Source: Molossus alvarezi
Lineage: Eukaryota > Chordata > Mammalia > Chiroptera > Molossidae
Assembly (NCBI GenBank): GCA_037176705.1
Contig: CM073905.1
Span: 34,008,986 to 34,072,985 of the forward strand
Length of the DNA: 64,000 nucleotides
Reading direction: 5' to 3'
Positions 9,980 to 20,560 of the stretch are shown here, one piece after another. The position numbers and the translations under genes are program-made. The notes under the pieces were generated by a model. That model saw only the letters and a program-made list of their open reading frames with translations. It did not search any database and was not told where the DNA came from. The stretch's first letter is position 1; the number at the start of each line of letters is the position of its first letter.

Positions 9980-10806
9980 TGCAGCCTCCGTTTCCCTCTG
10001 TCTGATGGGACCCCAGCGCCCACCCTGCCTGACCCACAGATGCAGTGAAATGGGGCGTGTGGCAGCGGCCTGTAAACAGAACACCGTGCACACCACAGGG
10101 ACATTAGTATTCACCGTCTCCTCCCCCTCCCCCCTCCCCCAGCAAAGCTCAGGCTGCTGCTTCCGGCAGCTCAGGGTCATCCTTGCCCCGCTCCCGGCCC
10201 GACGGGCGCTCCACTGATCCGCTTCCCAGGAGGTAGGATCCTGGCAGAAAACATCTAGGCACCCGAAGTGCCTGGCCCCCTGTGTTGGTGACATTGGCTC
10301 TCCGCGTCCTATAAATCACTGCCAAACTCCGGCAAGATTCCGGCCGCACTGAAGCCTGAGGCTGGAAGGATCTGGAGTGTAGATTTTATTATTCGTGCCC
10401 GCGCCACGCTGGATCATACGGCGCAAGTGTGTGTGTCGACCAAGGTGTTCGATTATTGGCATACTTCCAAACATGATTTATTTCTGCCGTTTCCCCAGTG
10501 GTCTCCTTCTTCCTGCTCGGGATGACATCAAGGGAATGAGAACGTTTCCTGGGATTCTTGTCAGATCTGACACTGTCACGACGGATCAGTGGTGCAGGGT
10601 TGGAAACTTCTGGAAGAGGCCCTGGGAGTACTCCTCGCTTTCCTTCCTCTCTGCTCAGTTCTCCTGCCCCTGGACCCTGAGGGTCAGTCGTCACTGTCAC
10701 GGCTGGACTGCCAGCCCCGAGGGAGGAAGAGGGACCTCACTGGGACATGTGAGGAAAACATTTCCAAGCCCAACTGTTTGGGGGCACACCAGGGCCATGA
10801 TCTAAC
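9980..10806. other. Unassigned GC-rich DNA
   Basis: Open frames up to 136 codons (10395-10805, plus) exist but have no recognisable domain and overlap equally long frames on the other strand. Confidence 0.45.
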
Positions 10807-10807
10807 A

Positions 10808-10957
10808 TAGTGTTTCCCAAATACATCTGCTCACAGGACTCCTCCGAAATGCATGTTCAAGTACAAATCCCAGCCCAGGACCCACCCCACCAGCCTCCAA
10901 GGCAGGCCCAACCAGCATCAAGTCATTTGCATGGCCAGGCGATTTTGGGAAACACAG
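10808..10957. repeat. hAT-Charlie non-autonomous fragment (MER5/MER20-like)
   Basis: Terminal 'agtgtttcccaaat' and the opposed 'gattttgggaaacac' form diverged inverted ends around a 150-bp body with 'catgttcaagtacaaatccc' type sequence. The subfamily is not resolved. Confidence 0.5.
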
Positions 10958-12530
10958 ATCCATCAGAAAAGACCTAGTAGGAAGCGGGGGACATTTGTCA
11001 TGGACCTGGCGGTGCACATCACCTCCTGAGCATGCTCCCGGGAGCTCTGTCCGTGGCTCCAGGGGCTCAGTTCTGCAGCCTCGAGGGCTGCTGGCCGCCC
11101 TCACCACACAGAGGAAGTCTTACGGATGTGACAGGCCCTCACCTCCCTTCTCCTGAGCCTCGCTGGGCACCTGGTCCGGGGCTGTGCCAAAAGGGATGGG
11201 GAAGGAACCGCCACTCAAGCCCGAGGCACTCCACGCCGGAAACACCGAGCCAAACACCGAGCCACCCCCGTCAACACTCCCAAAGAGCCCCAAAGACTTC
11301 GTACAGCTCCTCCGATCAGACCGCAGGCAGCCTTTGCGAGAGGCTGGGGTCATCGACACGGTTGTGGTCCGGCCTTTTCTTTAGAGACAGAGAAGGAAAC
11401 CATTGGTGAAGTCCCAAACCTGAGCAGGTCTCCAGACTCCAAGCCTCTAGGTCTGAGCGCCTCCACAGGTAGCGGGTAGTAGCAACACTTCATGGGGATG
11501 TTTTGAGCATTAGGTGATATGACATGTGGCATCTTTAGCATGGAGTTATCACATACTAGGTGCTCCATAAAGAGTGGGGTTTTTCTTTTGAAACGACACT
11601 GCAGTTATACCACATGCCATTGTGCTTTTAGGATCTAGATGTCCCAAATCACAGTTCTAGAAAGCCCCGCCTCTGCGTTTGCTTCTGTCTTAGCCAGTGT
11701 TCCCCAGCCAACAGAGCCTGGGGCAAAAGCGTACGCACCCACGCTGTCTCGGGGAGTTACTGTCCCAAGGAAGACAAATACAGGAAGTGCATTATGGAGT
11801 TGGTGCAGCTTGGGGACATGTCTTCGGAGAGGCTGCACCTTTCATCTAGGGTGGGAATAATATTTCCACCAGCTCTCATCTCCCATCAGTCAAGTTCCCC
11901 CAGCAGGTGCCAACTCCCCACACTTGTTGATTTCATGTGGGTGGGTCAATGCTTCATGCCTCTGGTCCCTCAAGGGACCAGAACAGCTGTCCCAGCAGGA
12001 AATGACAGCAGCAGGAAAGGTGGAAACAACCATGGTCTCTAAGACCATGAGAACTGGAGCTACGCCCACTCTGGCCGAAAGCCAGGCAGCTGTGTGGTTC
12101 ATGGAAGGCACATCAGGTGACAGCCAAGATGCACCCCCTTAATGGTCCTACTCGAATGTCAACCTGCCACCTGTTCATGTTGTGTCTAAATTGCATAGGT
12201 CCACTCTCGACCACACGTCTCAGAGAAGGAATGAGGTCTTCTGAGCCCAGGGGAACATACAATCCCACCCTGCTCCCGTCCCACTGAGCATCCCACTAAG
12301 GACCAAGCAGGCCTGCAGATATTCTCAGCTCTTTGCTCCAGAAGGCTGCTGACTTGGGCCTCATCACCTCAGCCTCTTGGGGAGCTGTCCATCAGCGGCG
12401 GCACTGAAACCTGAGATGCTGGGCTTTCCTTCCATCAGAGAGCACCGTGAACTGCCGCAGCCAGGCCAAATCCCTTCTTGCTGCTGCTGAGTCCGACTGG
12501 GGATGCTGAACCAGGGTACTCAGTGCCCCC
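10958..12530. other. Long unassigned stretch
   Basis: Frames of 60-125 codons occur on both strands without any domain signature. No repeat was recognised by eye. Confidence 0.45.
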
Positions 12531-12534
12531 TCCT

Positions 12535-12592
12535 TAAATTCATTTTATTTCATTCATTCGTTTGTTCAGCAAATATGCATTAAAGGAATCAA
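12535..12592 (-). repeat. L2 3'-end scrap
   Basis: 'cattcattcgtttgttcag' followed by 'caaatatgcatt' matches the reversed L2 terminus. Confidence 0.45.
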
Positions 12593-12594
12593 TA

Positions 12595-13175
12595 AAGAGA
12601 CTAGCTAATGGAAAAATGGTTCGAGGGTAATGAATAGACAGTTGTCGGGAAAGAAAACACACGACTCGTACGCATTTGCAAAGATGCTCCATCTCTCTCC
12701 GGTAAGAGAAATGCAGATGAAAGCTACACTGAGATCCCATTTTCCCCAGCAGGTTGGCAAAAATCCAAAAGGTTAATGACACACTTTGTCGGCGAGGCTT
12801 TGGGGAAATAGGGGTTCTCAAACACTGCTGGGGGGGGAGGGGTTCCTCTGGTACATAAATTGACAACATCTATCCAAATTACAAATGCAGATATTCTCTG
12901 ACATAGAAGTTCTTCTGGGAGTGTATCCTACAGAGGTGTTTGGACTCGTGCAAAATGATGTCTGTGCAAGGTTATTCATTGCAGAATTGTAAGAGCAAAA
13001 TATTAAGAACAGTCTAGATGCCTTTGAAAAGAAGACAAGTTAAATAATTTAGGATATTTACAAACAATGATATTCTGTATAGGTTTTTGAAACAAATGAG
13101 ATATCTCTCTATTCCCTGACATAGGTAGATCTCCATAATATATTGGCAAATAAAAAGGCAGAGGGACCCTGTGCC
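12595..13175 (+). repeat. Old L1 (L1M-type) 3' region
   Basis: Ordered remnants of the L1 3' end in sense orientation: 'aagatgctccatctctctc', 'gagaaatgcagatgaaagc', 'gagatcccattttccccag', 'gggaaataggggttctcaaac', 'gtgtatcctacagagg' and 'caaggttattcattgcag'. Confidence 0.75.
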
Positions 13176-13447
13176 TCCGCCTCCCTCTCCCTCTCTCTCT
13201 CCTTCTCCCTCTCCCAAAACCAGTGAAGCTCAACTAAAGCAAGTCCTTAAATGCATAGTGCTTACATAGGAGTGATTGTCTCCTTGAATTTAATTTCTGC
13301 CCTTACTTATTTTTTTGTTGATTCTGAATCTCTATTTCTTTTTTGTCATTGGTTCATGGTTTGCATTCTTATGAGGTGTCTCAAGTCTTTTATGATGTGG
13401 AGGAATTCAATTATCAAGAATAATACTAATAGTTCCTATTATTACTA

Positions 13448-13541
13448 TTATGGTGGTAATGCCTTCTGTGTATTTGCTTGGCACCAATTACACTCCAGGA
13501 ACGAAGGTAGGTACTCTTGATGTTTTATCTCCAATTGTTTC

Positions 13542-13576
<35 letters not shown>

Positions 13577-13683
13577 GAGGTATCCCTATGCACATTTTAT
13601 AGACAATAAACTGAAGCGGCTCAGAGGGGTTAACAGCTTGTCTAGAGTCACACAGCAGTGAGTAGCCAGGCTGGTGGATTAGT
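13448..13683 (-). repeat. MIR SINE interrupted by a CA microsatellite
   Basis: The left part holds 'tgtatttgcttggcaccaa' and 'gaaggtaggtactcttg'. After the CA run it continues with 'cacattttatagacaataa', 'actgaagcggctcagagg' and 'gagtcacacagcagtgag'. Confidence 0.65.
13543..13573. repeat. (AC)n microsatellite
   Basis: About 15 uninterrupted AC dinucleotides, inside the MIR copy. Confidence 0.97.
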
Positions 13684-14096
13684 TTCCTGTTGCTGCTGTA
13701 ACCAATTACCACAAACTTTGTGACTTCAGACAACCCAGATTCATTATCTTATAGTTCTGGAGGTCAGATGTCCAAACGGGTGGTCAGGGTTTGGGTTCTG
13801 GGGGTAACCATCTCCTTGACCTTTCCAGCTTCTAGAATCTGCCCACGTTCCTTGGCTCGTGCCCCACAGAGCTTCCGTTTCCCTTGTCTCATCTCCTAGT
13901 CACTCTGACCCTGCTGCTTCCCTCCTGTAAGTGCCCTTATGATTCCTCCCCCACCAAAAAGTCCAGGATAATCTTCACCAACATCCCTAACTTCATTGCA
14001 TCTGCAAAGACTCTTTAGCCATGTAAGGTGACATAGTCCCAGGTCCCAGGAATTAGGACACGGACATCTTTGGAGAGCCTTTCTTCAGACACCATA
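13684..14096 (+). repeat. Mammalian LTR-like repeat ('gtttcctgttgctgctg' family)
   Basis: It starts 'attagtttcctgttgctgc', continues 'attaccacaaactttgtgac', 'cttatagttctggaggtcag' and 'ccttggctcgtgccccac', and ends near 'ggacacggacatctttgg'. The order matches a common mammalian interspersed repeat. The family name is left open. Confidence 0.6.
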
Positions 14097-14829
14097 GCTG
14101 GCATTTCAATCCAGACTTTTCAAACCCCTCATCACGTGCTCCCTTCACTCATCTTGGCTGCCTCCACAAAATCTGGGGTTTCCTCCTGCGAAATCATAAA
14201 TCCCAGACCTTCCTGGCTCTGCGAAGAGAGAGGAACATACTTCCCTGCAGACTGGACAAGACCTCGGAATAACAGATGCTCTTCCAAAGAGAAATCCCCC
14301 CCATTTCCGGTTGAAGCTGGAGGGTTACCTGTGAGATAGGGCACCTAAGGGTGTCCCCCCTACCCATGGCTGAGCCACGTGAGGCTTCAAGAAGTGGCCG
14401 TGGCTTTTCTGCGTTGTGTGTTTGTTTCCTGTGTGTTACCTCCTCCACTTGAAGGTCAGCCTCAGAGTGGGGGCCACATCCGTCACTTCTCCATAGCATC
14501 CCAGAGCGCAAAGAGCCCAGAACAGAACTGGCCTCCCTCGGATAAATGCAAACCCCTAAGTTGCCCTGATTGAATGGGTAGGATTTCACCTGGGTACGAA
14601 ATTGGAAGATGAGGAAGGGAATGCGGTGGGCTTTGCCCAGAATCCCTCACCCGTGGGAGGGGTCGATGTGGGAGCGGAGGTCCCTGGAGAGGACTGTGAG
14701 GTGGGAAAGACAAACAGGATGGTGTCTGCCTAGCCGTGCCCTTCTGAGAACAGAGATCACATCTCCTGAACGCCCTACGTGAAGCATTCTCCATCGATCG
14801 TGCTTGGACATCAATAACAATCCACCCCT
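14097..14829. other. Unassigned DNA
   Basis: A 157-codon minus-strand frame (14956-14483) crosses into the adjacent L1 relic and has no domain, so it is judged non-coding. Confidence 0.5.
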
Positions 14830-15172
14830 GAAAACTTCTCCCACAAGGGCACCAAGACAGATCCACAAGGATATTCACCGCATGGTTTGTAACAGCAGAA
14901 GAATTGGACATGACCCAAATGTCCATCAATAGGGGTTCGGGAAAATAAATGATCATACAGTTACAATGATGGAATGCTGGGCGACTCGTAGATGAGCAAA
15001 GATGCCCAAGATATATTGCTAAATGAAAAAATGACTTGCAGGAAAATGTATAAAATATGGTCCAACGTTGTGTGTGTGTGTTTTAAAAAACAGTGTATAT
15101 CAAAACTCATCAAACTGTAGTGATCTGCACATTTTCTGTACATAAATTACCAAGGAAGAAAAAGCAATATAT
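14830..15172 (+). repeat. Old L1 3' region
   Basis: Sense L1 phrases appear in order: 'gatattcaccgcatggtttg', 'acccaaatgtccatcaatag', 'atgatggaatgctgggcgac', 'gcccaagatatattgctaa' and 'gtgatctgcacattttctg'. Confidence 0.8.
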
Positions 15173-15194
15173 GAATACATCTCAGTTCTTTGAT

Positions 15195-15308
15195 TTTTTT
15201 TTTTTTTTTAATCCTCACCCGAGGATACGCTTATAACCAAGGATCAAACCTGCAGCCTTTCATTATACAGGACAATGCTCCAACCAACTGAGCCACACCA
15301 GCCAGAGC
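15195..15308 (-). mobile_element. Short VES variant with internal deletion
   Basis: Only about 113 bp: a T run and 'aatcctcacccgaggata' (tail) join almost directly to 'ccaaggatcaaacctgcag' and the reversed head 'caactgagccacaccagcc'. The CT-rich body is missing. A loose TSD-like pair, ctttgattttt and ccttggatttt, flanks it. Confidence 0.75.
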
Positions 15309-15948
15309 TCGTCCTTGGATTTTTAAGAACCAAATATTTTCTAATTATTTTTGAAATTAAGATTTGCCTTTTGCTAAAAGGCTAAGTCGAAAGAGCAGCT
15401 TACCAATGATGGTGGTTTAGAATAGAAGAAACACGGAGGTACATATTGGCACACTGAGCATGTACAGACATAGAAAGTCAACACAGGAGATAAGTATATG
15501 CATAGAAAAGCTAAAACTATGCACACTTTGGATTCGGGAGTGACATACTGGAGAGGGAAGGTGCAGGAACTAGGTAATATATTTCTATAAATGAATTTTT
15601 TTTAAACCAGGGACACATAGTACTCTAGTAATGAGGAACAAATTAGGGTTAAAGGAAAACTCTTTCTGGGACCTGAATATCCCCTTTGTACACAGGAAAA
15701 TGAGGGGCATGTGATCTTACAGGTGAAGAGAACTGAATCTCATTTGTATTTTTAAAACAGAAAAAAGATCACCCATAGATACAGAAAAAAAACTGATGGT
15801 GTGAGGGGATGTGAATAAAGTTTTAAAATTTTGGGGAAAAAAATAATAATAAAATGAATAATTTTCCCTTTCTAGACATACTCAAATAAACAAACAAATA
15901 AATAAATGGTTTTTTACTCTGGGGAAGATAAAATTTTTTAAAACCCTA
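15309..15948. other. Unassigned AT-rich DNA
   Basis: A-rich end at 15835-15910 ('aaataataataaaatg', 'caaacaaataaataaatgg') could be a decayed poly(A) tail. No family was recognised. Confidence 0.4.
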
Positions 15949-15949
15949 G

Positions 15950-16082
15950 CGTCCTGGTCGGGTGGCTCAGTTGGCTGGAGCGTCATCCCGTACACCAGAA
16001 GGTTGCAGGTTCAATTCCCAGTGAGGGAGAGTGAGAGAGGCAACCAATCAATGTTTTACTCTCTCTAAAATCAATAAATCAT
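15950..16082 (+). mobile_element. Short VES variant with internal deletion
   Basis: The head 'gtcctggtcgggtggctcag' and B-box-like 'aggttcaattccc' are present. The sequence then passes through 'agtgagggagagtgagag' straight to 'caaccaatcaatgttttac' and the AATCAATAAAT tail, omitting about 60 bases of the usual body. Its tail is the target of the next insertion. Confidence 0.8.
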
Positions 16083-16310
16083 ATTTTCAATTAAAAAAAT
16101 TTTTTTCTTTATTGATTTTAGAGAGAGAGGAAAGAAGAGTGAGAGAGAGAGAGAGAAACATCGATGAGAGAGAACATTGATTGGCCACCTTCTGCACGCC
16201 CCCCGCTGGGGATTGGGCCCACAACCTGGGCATGTGCCCTGACTGGGAATTGAACTGGTGACCTCTTGGTGCCTGGGTTGATGCTCAACCACTGAGCCAC
16301 ACTGGCCGGG
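16083..16310 (-). mobile_element. VES SINE nested in the tail of another VES
   Basis: The complete reversed VES runs from 'ttttctttattgatttta' to 'ccactgagccacactggcc'. An 11-bp TSD, caataaatcat, at 16072-16082 and 16311-16321 (left copy exact, right copy exact) is itself part of the older element's tail, proving order of insertion. Confidence 0.93.
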
Positions 16311-16425
16311 CAATAAATCATTTTATTTTAAAAAAAACACCCCTAGAAATGGTGATTATATTGTTTATATAATGATAATGGCTCCTAAAATGATTTACAT
16401 GACAAGATCAAAGAATGAATAAAAC

Positions 16426-16685
16426 AGCCCTGGCCGATTTGGCTCAGTGGTTGGAGCATCGGCCCTCTAACCAAAGAGTTGCAGGTTTGCTTCGGGACAA
16501 GGGCATGTACCTTGGTTGCGGTTCTGCCCCAGCCCTGGTCAGGGTCATGCTGAAGGCAACCAGTCGGTGTATGTCTCTCATATCGATGTTTCGATCTCTC
16601 TCTCTCCCTCCCTCCTTCCCTCCCACTCTTTCTGAAGATAAATTTAAAAATATCCTCGGGTGAGGATTAAAAGAATAAAAATAAA
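16426..16685 (+). mobile_element. VES SINE
   Basis: The head 'ctggccgatttggctcag' and body lead to 'atatcctcgggtgaggat' with an A-rich tail carrying AATAAA-like units. A TSD-like pair, aaagaatgaataaaac and aaagaataaataaaat, flanks it (imperfect). Confidence 0.9.
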
Positions 16686-16704
16686 AAAGAATAAATAAAA
16701 TAAA

Positions 16705-17150
16705 ATAGAAAAAAATGTTTTCTGATTATAAAAGTAACCTGTGCTCATTGTATAATCAACACCCAAGTGACACTGAAAATTAAGCATAATCCCACACTCT
16801 ACCCCAAGGGAGCGACCCTGAACGTTAGGTTGCATGCATGTTTCACTTTCAGACGCAGCCCCAGTCTCTGTATACTGCTCAGAAATCCAGTTTGGGTCCC
16901 CTTAACATGTAAAGAATGTCTTTGCATGTCACACCGCAATACGCATCACCGTCTCAGTGACCCCAGTAGATCCCGTCACACTGTTGGACCATAACTGCTA
17001 TAACAGAGACCCTACTGTTGAACATTTACATTGTTTCAATGTGTTGCCCATTTCATTGAGGATGCAAAGAAAGTCTCCTGCATATACCTTCAGGCACTTA
17101 TCTGATTATTTACTGAGGGTAATTCCTAGATGTCCAGTTTGCTGAGTCAA
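16705..17150 (-). repeat. Ancient LINE-like fragment (family tentative)
   Basis: 'aaaagtaacctgtgctcatt', 'cattgaggatgcaaagaa', 'gtaattcctagatgtccag' and 'ttgctgagtcaa' recall a common old mammalian repeat seen in antisense. It is heavily decayed. Confidence 0.4.
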
Positions 17151-17595
17151 GAACGCTGCACACCCTGAAGGCTCTCTGAGCCTTGCGACCCCAGATTATC
17201 TCCATAACAAGAGTAGTCACTATGTCCCTGAATTCTCCTGTGGGATTAAGCGCCAGTTGCCCACAGTAATACCTGGCTTGGTGACTCACCCTCTTTCTCT
17301 CATGTGCCCCACCTCCCATCGGCATTCCCTGGGACCACCTCCAAAGAAACCACTTCCACTTGAATCCCTGAATTGAGGTCCACATCTAAGGAACCCCAAC
17401 TGAGACTGTGATGCTGCTACAAAGTCTACTACAATATTTTTGTTTCTGTCCAGTTCTGGTACATTCTACAGAGATAAAATTGCACGGTTAGGAGGCTGAT
17501 GATAGAGGCCCACACAGGGGCTCCGAGGGAACAGTTCCACCTCCAAGCTAACTCCCTCACCCGCATTGTGAGGGCGAAGGAGGCCCCTTCCTTCC
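17151..17595. other. Unassigned DNA
   Basis: No gene or repeat was recognised. Confidence 0.45.
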
Positions 17596-17607
17596 AAAAC
17601 TACTTTG

Positions 17608-17882
17608 GTCCGGCTGGTTTGGTTCAGCAGTTGGAGCATCGGCCCGCGGACCAGAGTCCCGGGTTTGGTTCCCGCTAAGGCTAAAGACAAACTGCAACAC
17701 CTCGGTTGCAGTTTGTCCCTGGCCCCGGTTGGGGTCATGTGGGTGGCAGCCAATGTGTCTCTCTCACATCGATGTTTTTCTCTCTCTCTCCTCCTCCCTC
17801 TCTCTCTCTCTCTCTTCCCCCCTCTCTCCCTCCCGCTCTATCTGAAGATGAATGCAAAAGTGTCCTCAGGTGAGGATAAAAA
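17608..17882 (+). mobile_element. VES SINE
   Basis: The head 'ggctggtttggttcagcag' is followed by the expanded pyrimidine block and 'tgtcctcaggtgaggat' tail. A short internal duplication ('agacaaactgcaacacctcgg' beside 'cggttgcagtttgtccc') is visible at 17688-17718. A perfect 12-bp TSD, aaaactactttg, lies at 17596-17607 and 17883-17894. Confidence 0.93.
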
Positions 17883-17894
17883 AAAACTACTTTG

Positions 17895-18089
17895 CACACA
17901 CAACCACCTCAACGGTGAGCAGACAGGCATGCATTATTAAGCACCCATCTTGAGGCTGTCCTGCAAATACAGACATCTGGCTTTCTCGGCAGACTCCTTT
18001 AGGAAAGAGAGAGAGAACTCTGAAGACTGCCTCCGTGGTAAACTGGGGTTTGAGTATCTCTCTTTCTGGGTGCATTCACTATAAACAAA
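17895..18089. other. Unassigned DNA
   Basis: Nothing was recognised. Confidence 0.4.
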
Positions 18090-18360
18090 CTATTAGCCTG
18101 GTTGAGAGATTAAAATAAAAAGGCCCTTCCTCAAAAGATGACAGACATTAATTTTTAAGTTTGTGCCGGAAAGATGTAATCTCCCTTTTCTTGCCAGTTA
18201 ATGGGATTTGTGCGACAATCATTTATTTGCTGATTTAATTAATTGCCATCTAGCTCCGCGTGGCTGGGTGCAGAGCTGACAAATGGCTGATTTCTATCAG
18301 GAAAAGATGTGTGAGCAGCTTCATTTCAGGGATAAACGGAGCAGATCTCTAGCTCAGAAG
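18090..18360. promoter_or_regulatory. Candidate conserved non-coding element
   Basis: Repeat-free DNA dense in homeodomain-type cores: 'gacattaatttttaag', 'cagttaatgggatttg' and 'gatttaattaattgcc', with 'gctgacaaatggctg'. Long developmental enhancers often look like this, but conservation cannot be judged from one sequence. Confidence 0.3.
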
Positions 18361-18724
18361 TAACCCTTTTCAAAGGGAAAAACCTCTAGATTCTTTCAAT
18401 GGAGCCAGATGCCCCGAGTCTGAGAGCAGGAAAGGAAGTGGAAGGCAATGAGGTCCGCTGCTTCCCTTTGGCAGAGGGGAGAGCTGGCGCCCCTGTGCAG
18501 AAGAACTACGCGAAGTAATGCAAAGCCAAGGAAAGTAGCCAGGCATCCTGACTCCCAGCTCAGTTCTTGTCCCGCTAAGCCCTCGGCCCACACCCAGAGC
18601 ACTCATGAAACAGACAAAACGGATTTCTGTTCCCAGGAGGTGGGGCTGCGGGCTGTTGGATCAGATGGATTGAAGACACAGGTAAGAAAATACCTGGCCC
18701 GGAGTGCCCTTGAGAATCTCAATA

Positions 18725-18758
<34 letters not shown>

Positions 18759-19071
18759 TCAAAGAAGACTGACTCTGGGATAAACCGGGCATTTTCAGAA
18801 ATCACACAGAAGGGTACTTAGACCAAGAGAATCAAAGGTAAATGCCTTTAATCTCCAGGTAGGCACTAAGCGTGTAAAGGCAGAGAAAGGTGGGCATAAG
18901 GGAGTAGAGGGGACTAGGGCAAACTTGAGAGCACACGTCCACCAGGAGGACCCCGGGGTTGACAGAGCATCTACATTTTTTGAGAGAGGTCAAAAGTCCA
19001 AAGTATTATGTGAAAACAATGTTACATGCTATCTTTCAGCTTTTAAATCTTGGCAATTGACATAATTAAAA
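18361..19071. other. Unassigned DNA with a (TG)n run
   Basis: Contains a 15-unit TG microsatellite at 18727-18757. The rest is unassigned, ending in an A run that served as target for the next VES. Confidence 0.5.
18727..18757. repeat. (TG)n microsatellite
   Basis: An uninterrupted TG dinucleotide run. Confidence 0.97.
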
Positions 19072-19086
19072 AAAAAAAAAGTTAAG

Positions 19087-19330
19087 GCTCAGCCCTGGCC
19101 GATTTGGCTCAGTGGTTAGAGTGTTAGCCCACAGACTGATGAGTCATGGGTTCAATTCCAGTCAAGGGCATGTACCTGGATTGCAGTTTGTCCCTGGCCC
19201 TGGTCAGGTTGTGCAGGAGGCAACGGGTTATTGTGTCTCTCTCACATCGATGTTTCTCTCATTCCTTCTCTCTCCCTCCCACTCTCTCTGATAATAAATG
19301 GAAAAATATTCTCAGGTGAGGATTAAAAGA
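19087..19330 (+). mobile_element. VES SINE
   Basis: The head 'ctggccgatttggctcag' and the tail 'ttctcaggtgaggatta' bound a standard copy. The TSD is an A run plus gttaag (about 19072-19086 and 19331-19345). Confidence 0.92.
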
Positions 19331-19467
19331 AAAAAAAAAGTTAAGCCCCATACCAGCCAAACAAAACATGTCATCTCCCAAGGTATCAGTTTGTGGCCAC
19401 TGGTACGGATTGGATTGCCAACACCTGGTGGCAGTTCTGGCCATTCCTTCACGTGTTCAGGGCCGGT

Positions 19468-19645
19468 GGCAGTAACTCCTAAATCTGTCCACACAGTAGA
19501 ATCATCTAGGAAGCGCAAAAATCCCAATGCCCAGGTCCTCTTCCATACCAGTTACACCAGAACATTCAGAGTGGGAGCCAGGCACTGGGATGTTTTAAAT
19601 ACCCCTGGATGACTGCAACGTGCGGTCCCGTTTGGGAACCACTGG
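19468..19645. repeat. hAT-Charlie fragment (MER5/MER20-like)
   Basis: 'agtagaatcatctaggaagc', 'aatgcccaggtcctcttcc' and terminal 'ttgggaaccactg' follow the order of MER5-group elements. Confidence 0.65.
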
Positions 19646-19749
19646 TCTGCAATGAGTCTGGCTCTGGGCAAGCTACCAGGGACACAAGGACCAGGGCAGA
19701 CATAGTCCCTCCTGGGAGGGATTCAAACACATAGCCAGATGTGGCGAGG

Positions 19750-20130
19750 GCTGCCAGCTGTCCACCAAACGTGTCCTCCCCATCTGCAGGGCATATGCAG
19801 GACTACATTTCCCAGCCTCCTTTGCAGTTAGAGGTAGCCATATATCTGTATTCTGGCCAACAGAATGTGAGCAGAAGCCTCTCTTTGTCACTTTGAGGGG
19901 TGGCTCAGGAAACCCCCCCAGGTCTGGGCCTCTGTGTTCTTTCATCCCTGCTGCCATGTCTGCAAGATGGCAGGGCCACCGCCAACGCAGCTGAACGGGT
20001 CCCTGGAGAACTGTGCAGACCGGGTATTGGCCTAGCCCAGTGGCCTCTGAGCTATCGGTGACACCCTGTTCCAGCCGCCTAACCAATGTGCTAAGCAATT
20101 ACAGTAGCAATAAGACGACGACAGTAGGAG
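19750..20130 (+). repeat. LTR-like repeat, MaLR/ERVL group (tentative)
   Basis: 'ggactacatttcccagcctc', 'gtagccatatatctg', 'tctggccaacagaatgtgag' and 'catccctgctgccatg' match a recurrent mammalian LTR pattern. Only the LTR-like part is present and no internal genes were seen. Confidence 0.5.
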
Positions 20131-20179
20131 TACCGGATACTGTGGGGGACAGACCCCGATGGGGGGGCACCAGGGAGGG

Positions 20180-20275
20180 CTTCCTATTTATTCACTTACT
20201 CATTCAACAAGTGTTTACTCAGCCTTGCTGTGCACCAGACACTGTTCTAGATGCAGTTAATGAAATCAGTAATTA
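20180..20275 (-). repeat. L2 3' end
   Basis: 'actcattcaacaagtgttta' and 'ccagacactgttctagatgc' are the reversed L2 terminus. Confidence 0.7.
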
Positions 20276-20312
20276 AGTCGTTGTCGAACAAACCCCATTA
20301 AAGGCTGCGAGG

Positions 20313-20550
20313 TGCCCTGGCCGGTTTGGCTCAGCGGTTGGAGCGTCGGCCTGCGGTCCAGAGAGACCAGGGTTCGGTTCCCGCTAAGGGCACGTACCTC
20401 GGTTGCAGTTTGTCCCCGGCCCTGGTTGGTCGTGCGGGTGGCAGCCATTCGATGTGTCCCTTTCACATCGATGTCTGTCTCTCTCTCTTCCACCCACTCT
20501 ATCTGAACAAAAAATGGAAAAAATTATTAAAAAATAAATAAATAAATAAC
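20313..20550 (+). mobile_element. VES SINE
   Basis: The head 'ctggccggtttggctcagc', B-box-like 'gggttcggttccc' and tail 'aacaaaaaatggaaaaaatt' define it. It lacks the TGAGGAT tail motif and ends in AAATA repeats. TSD-like pair ggctgcgagg and ggctgtgaga. Confidence 0.9.
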
Positions 20551-20560
20551 GGCTGTGAGA

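Noticed and set aside
13541..13575. Regular repeats that might suggest a CRISPR-like array or minisatellite
   Set aside because: These are dinucleotide or tetranucleotide microsatellites with no spacers. The host is a mammal.
13684..14096. Possible exon with splice-like signals
   Set aside because: The sequence order matches a widespread mammalian interspersed repeat.
20313..20400. tRNA-gene-like A and B boxes (and at every VES head)
   Set aside because: The boxes belong to SINE heads followed by the VES body, which is repeated many times. There is no cloverleaf with paired acceptor ends.
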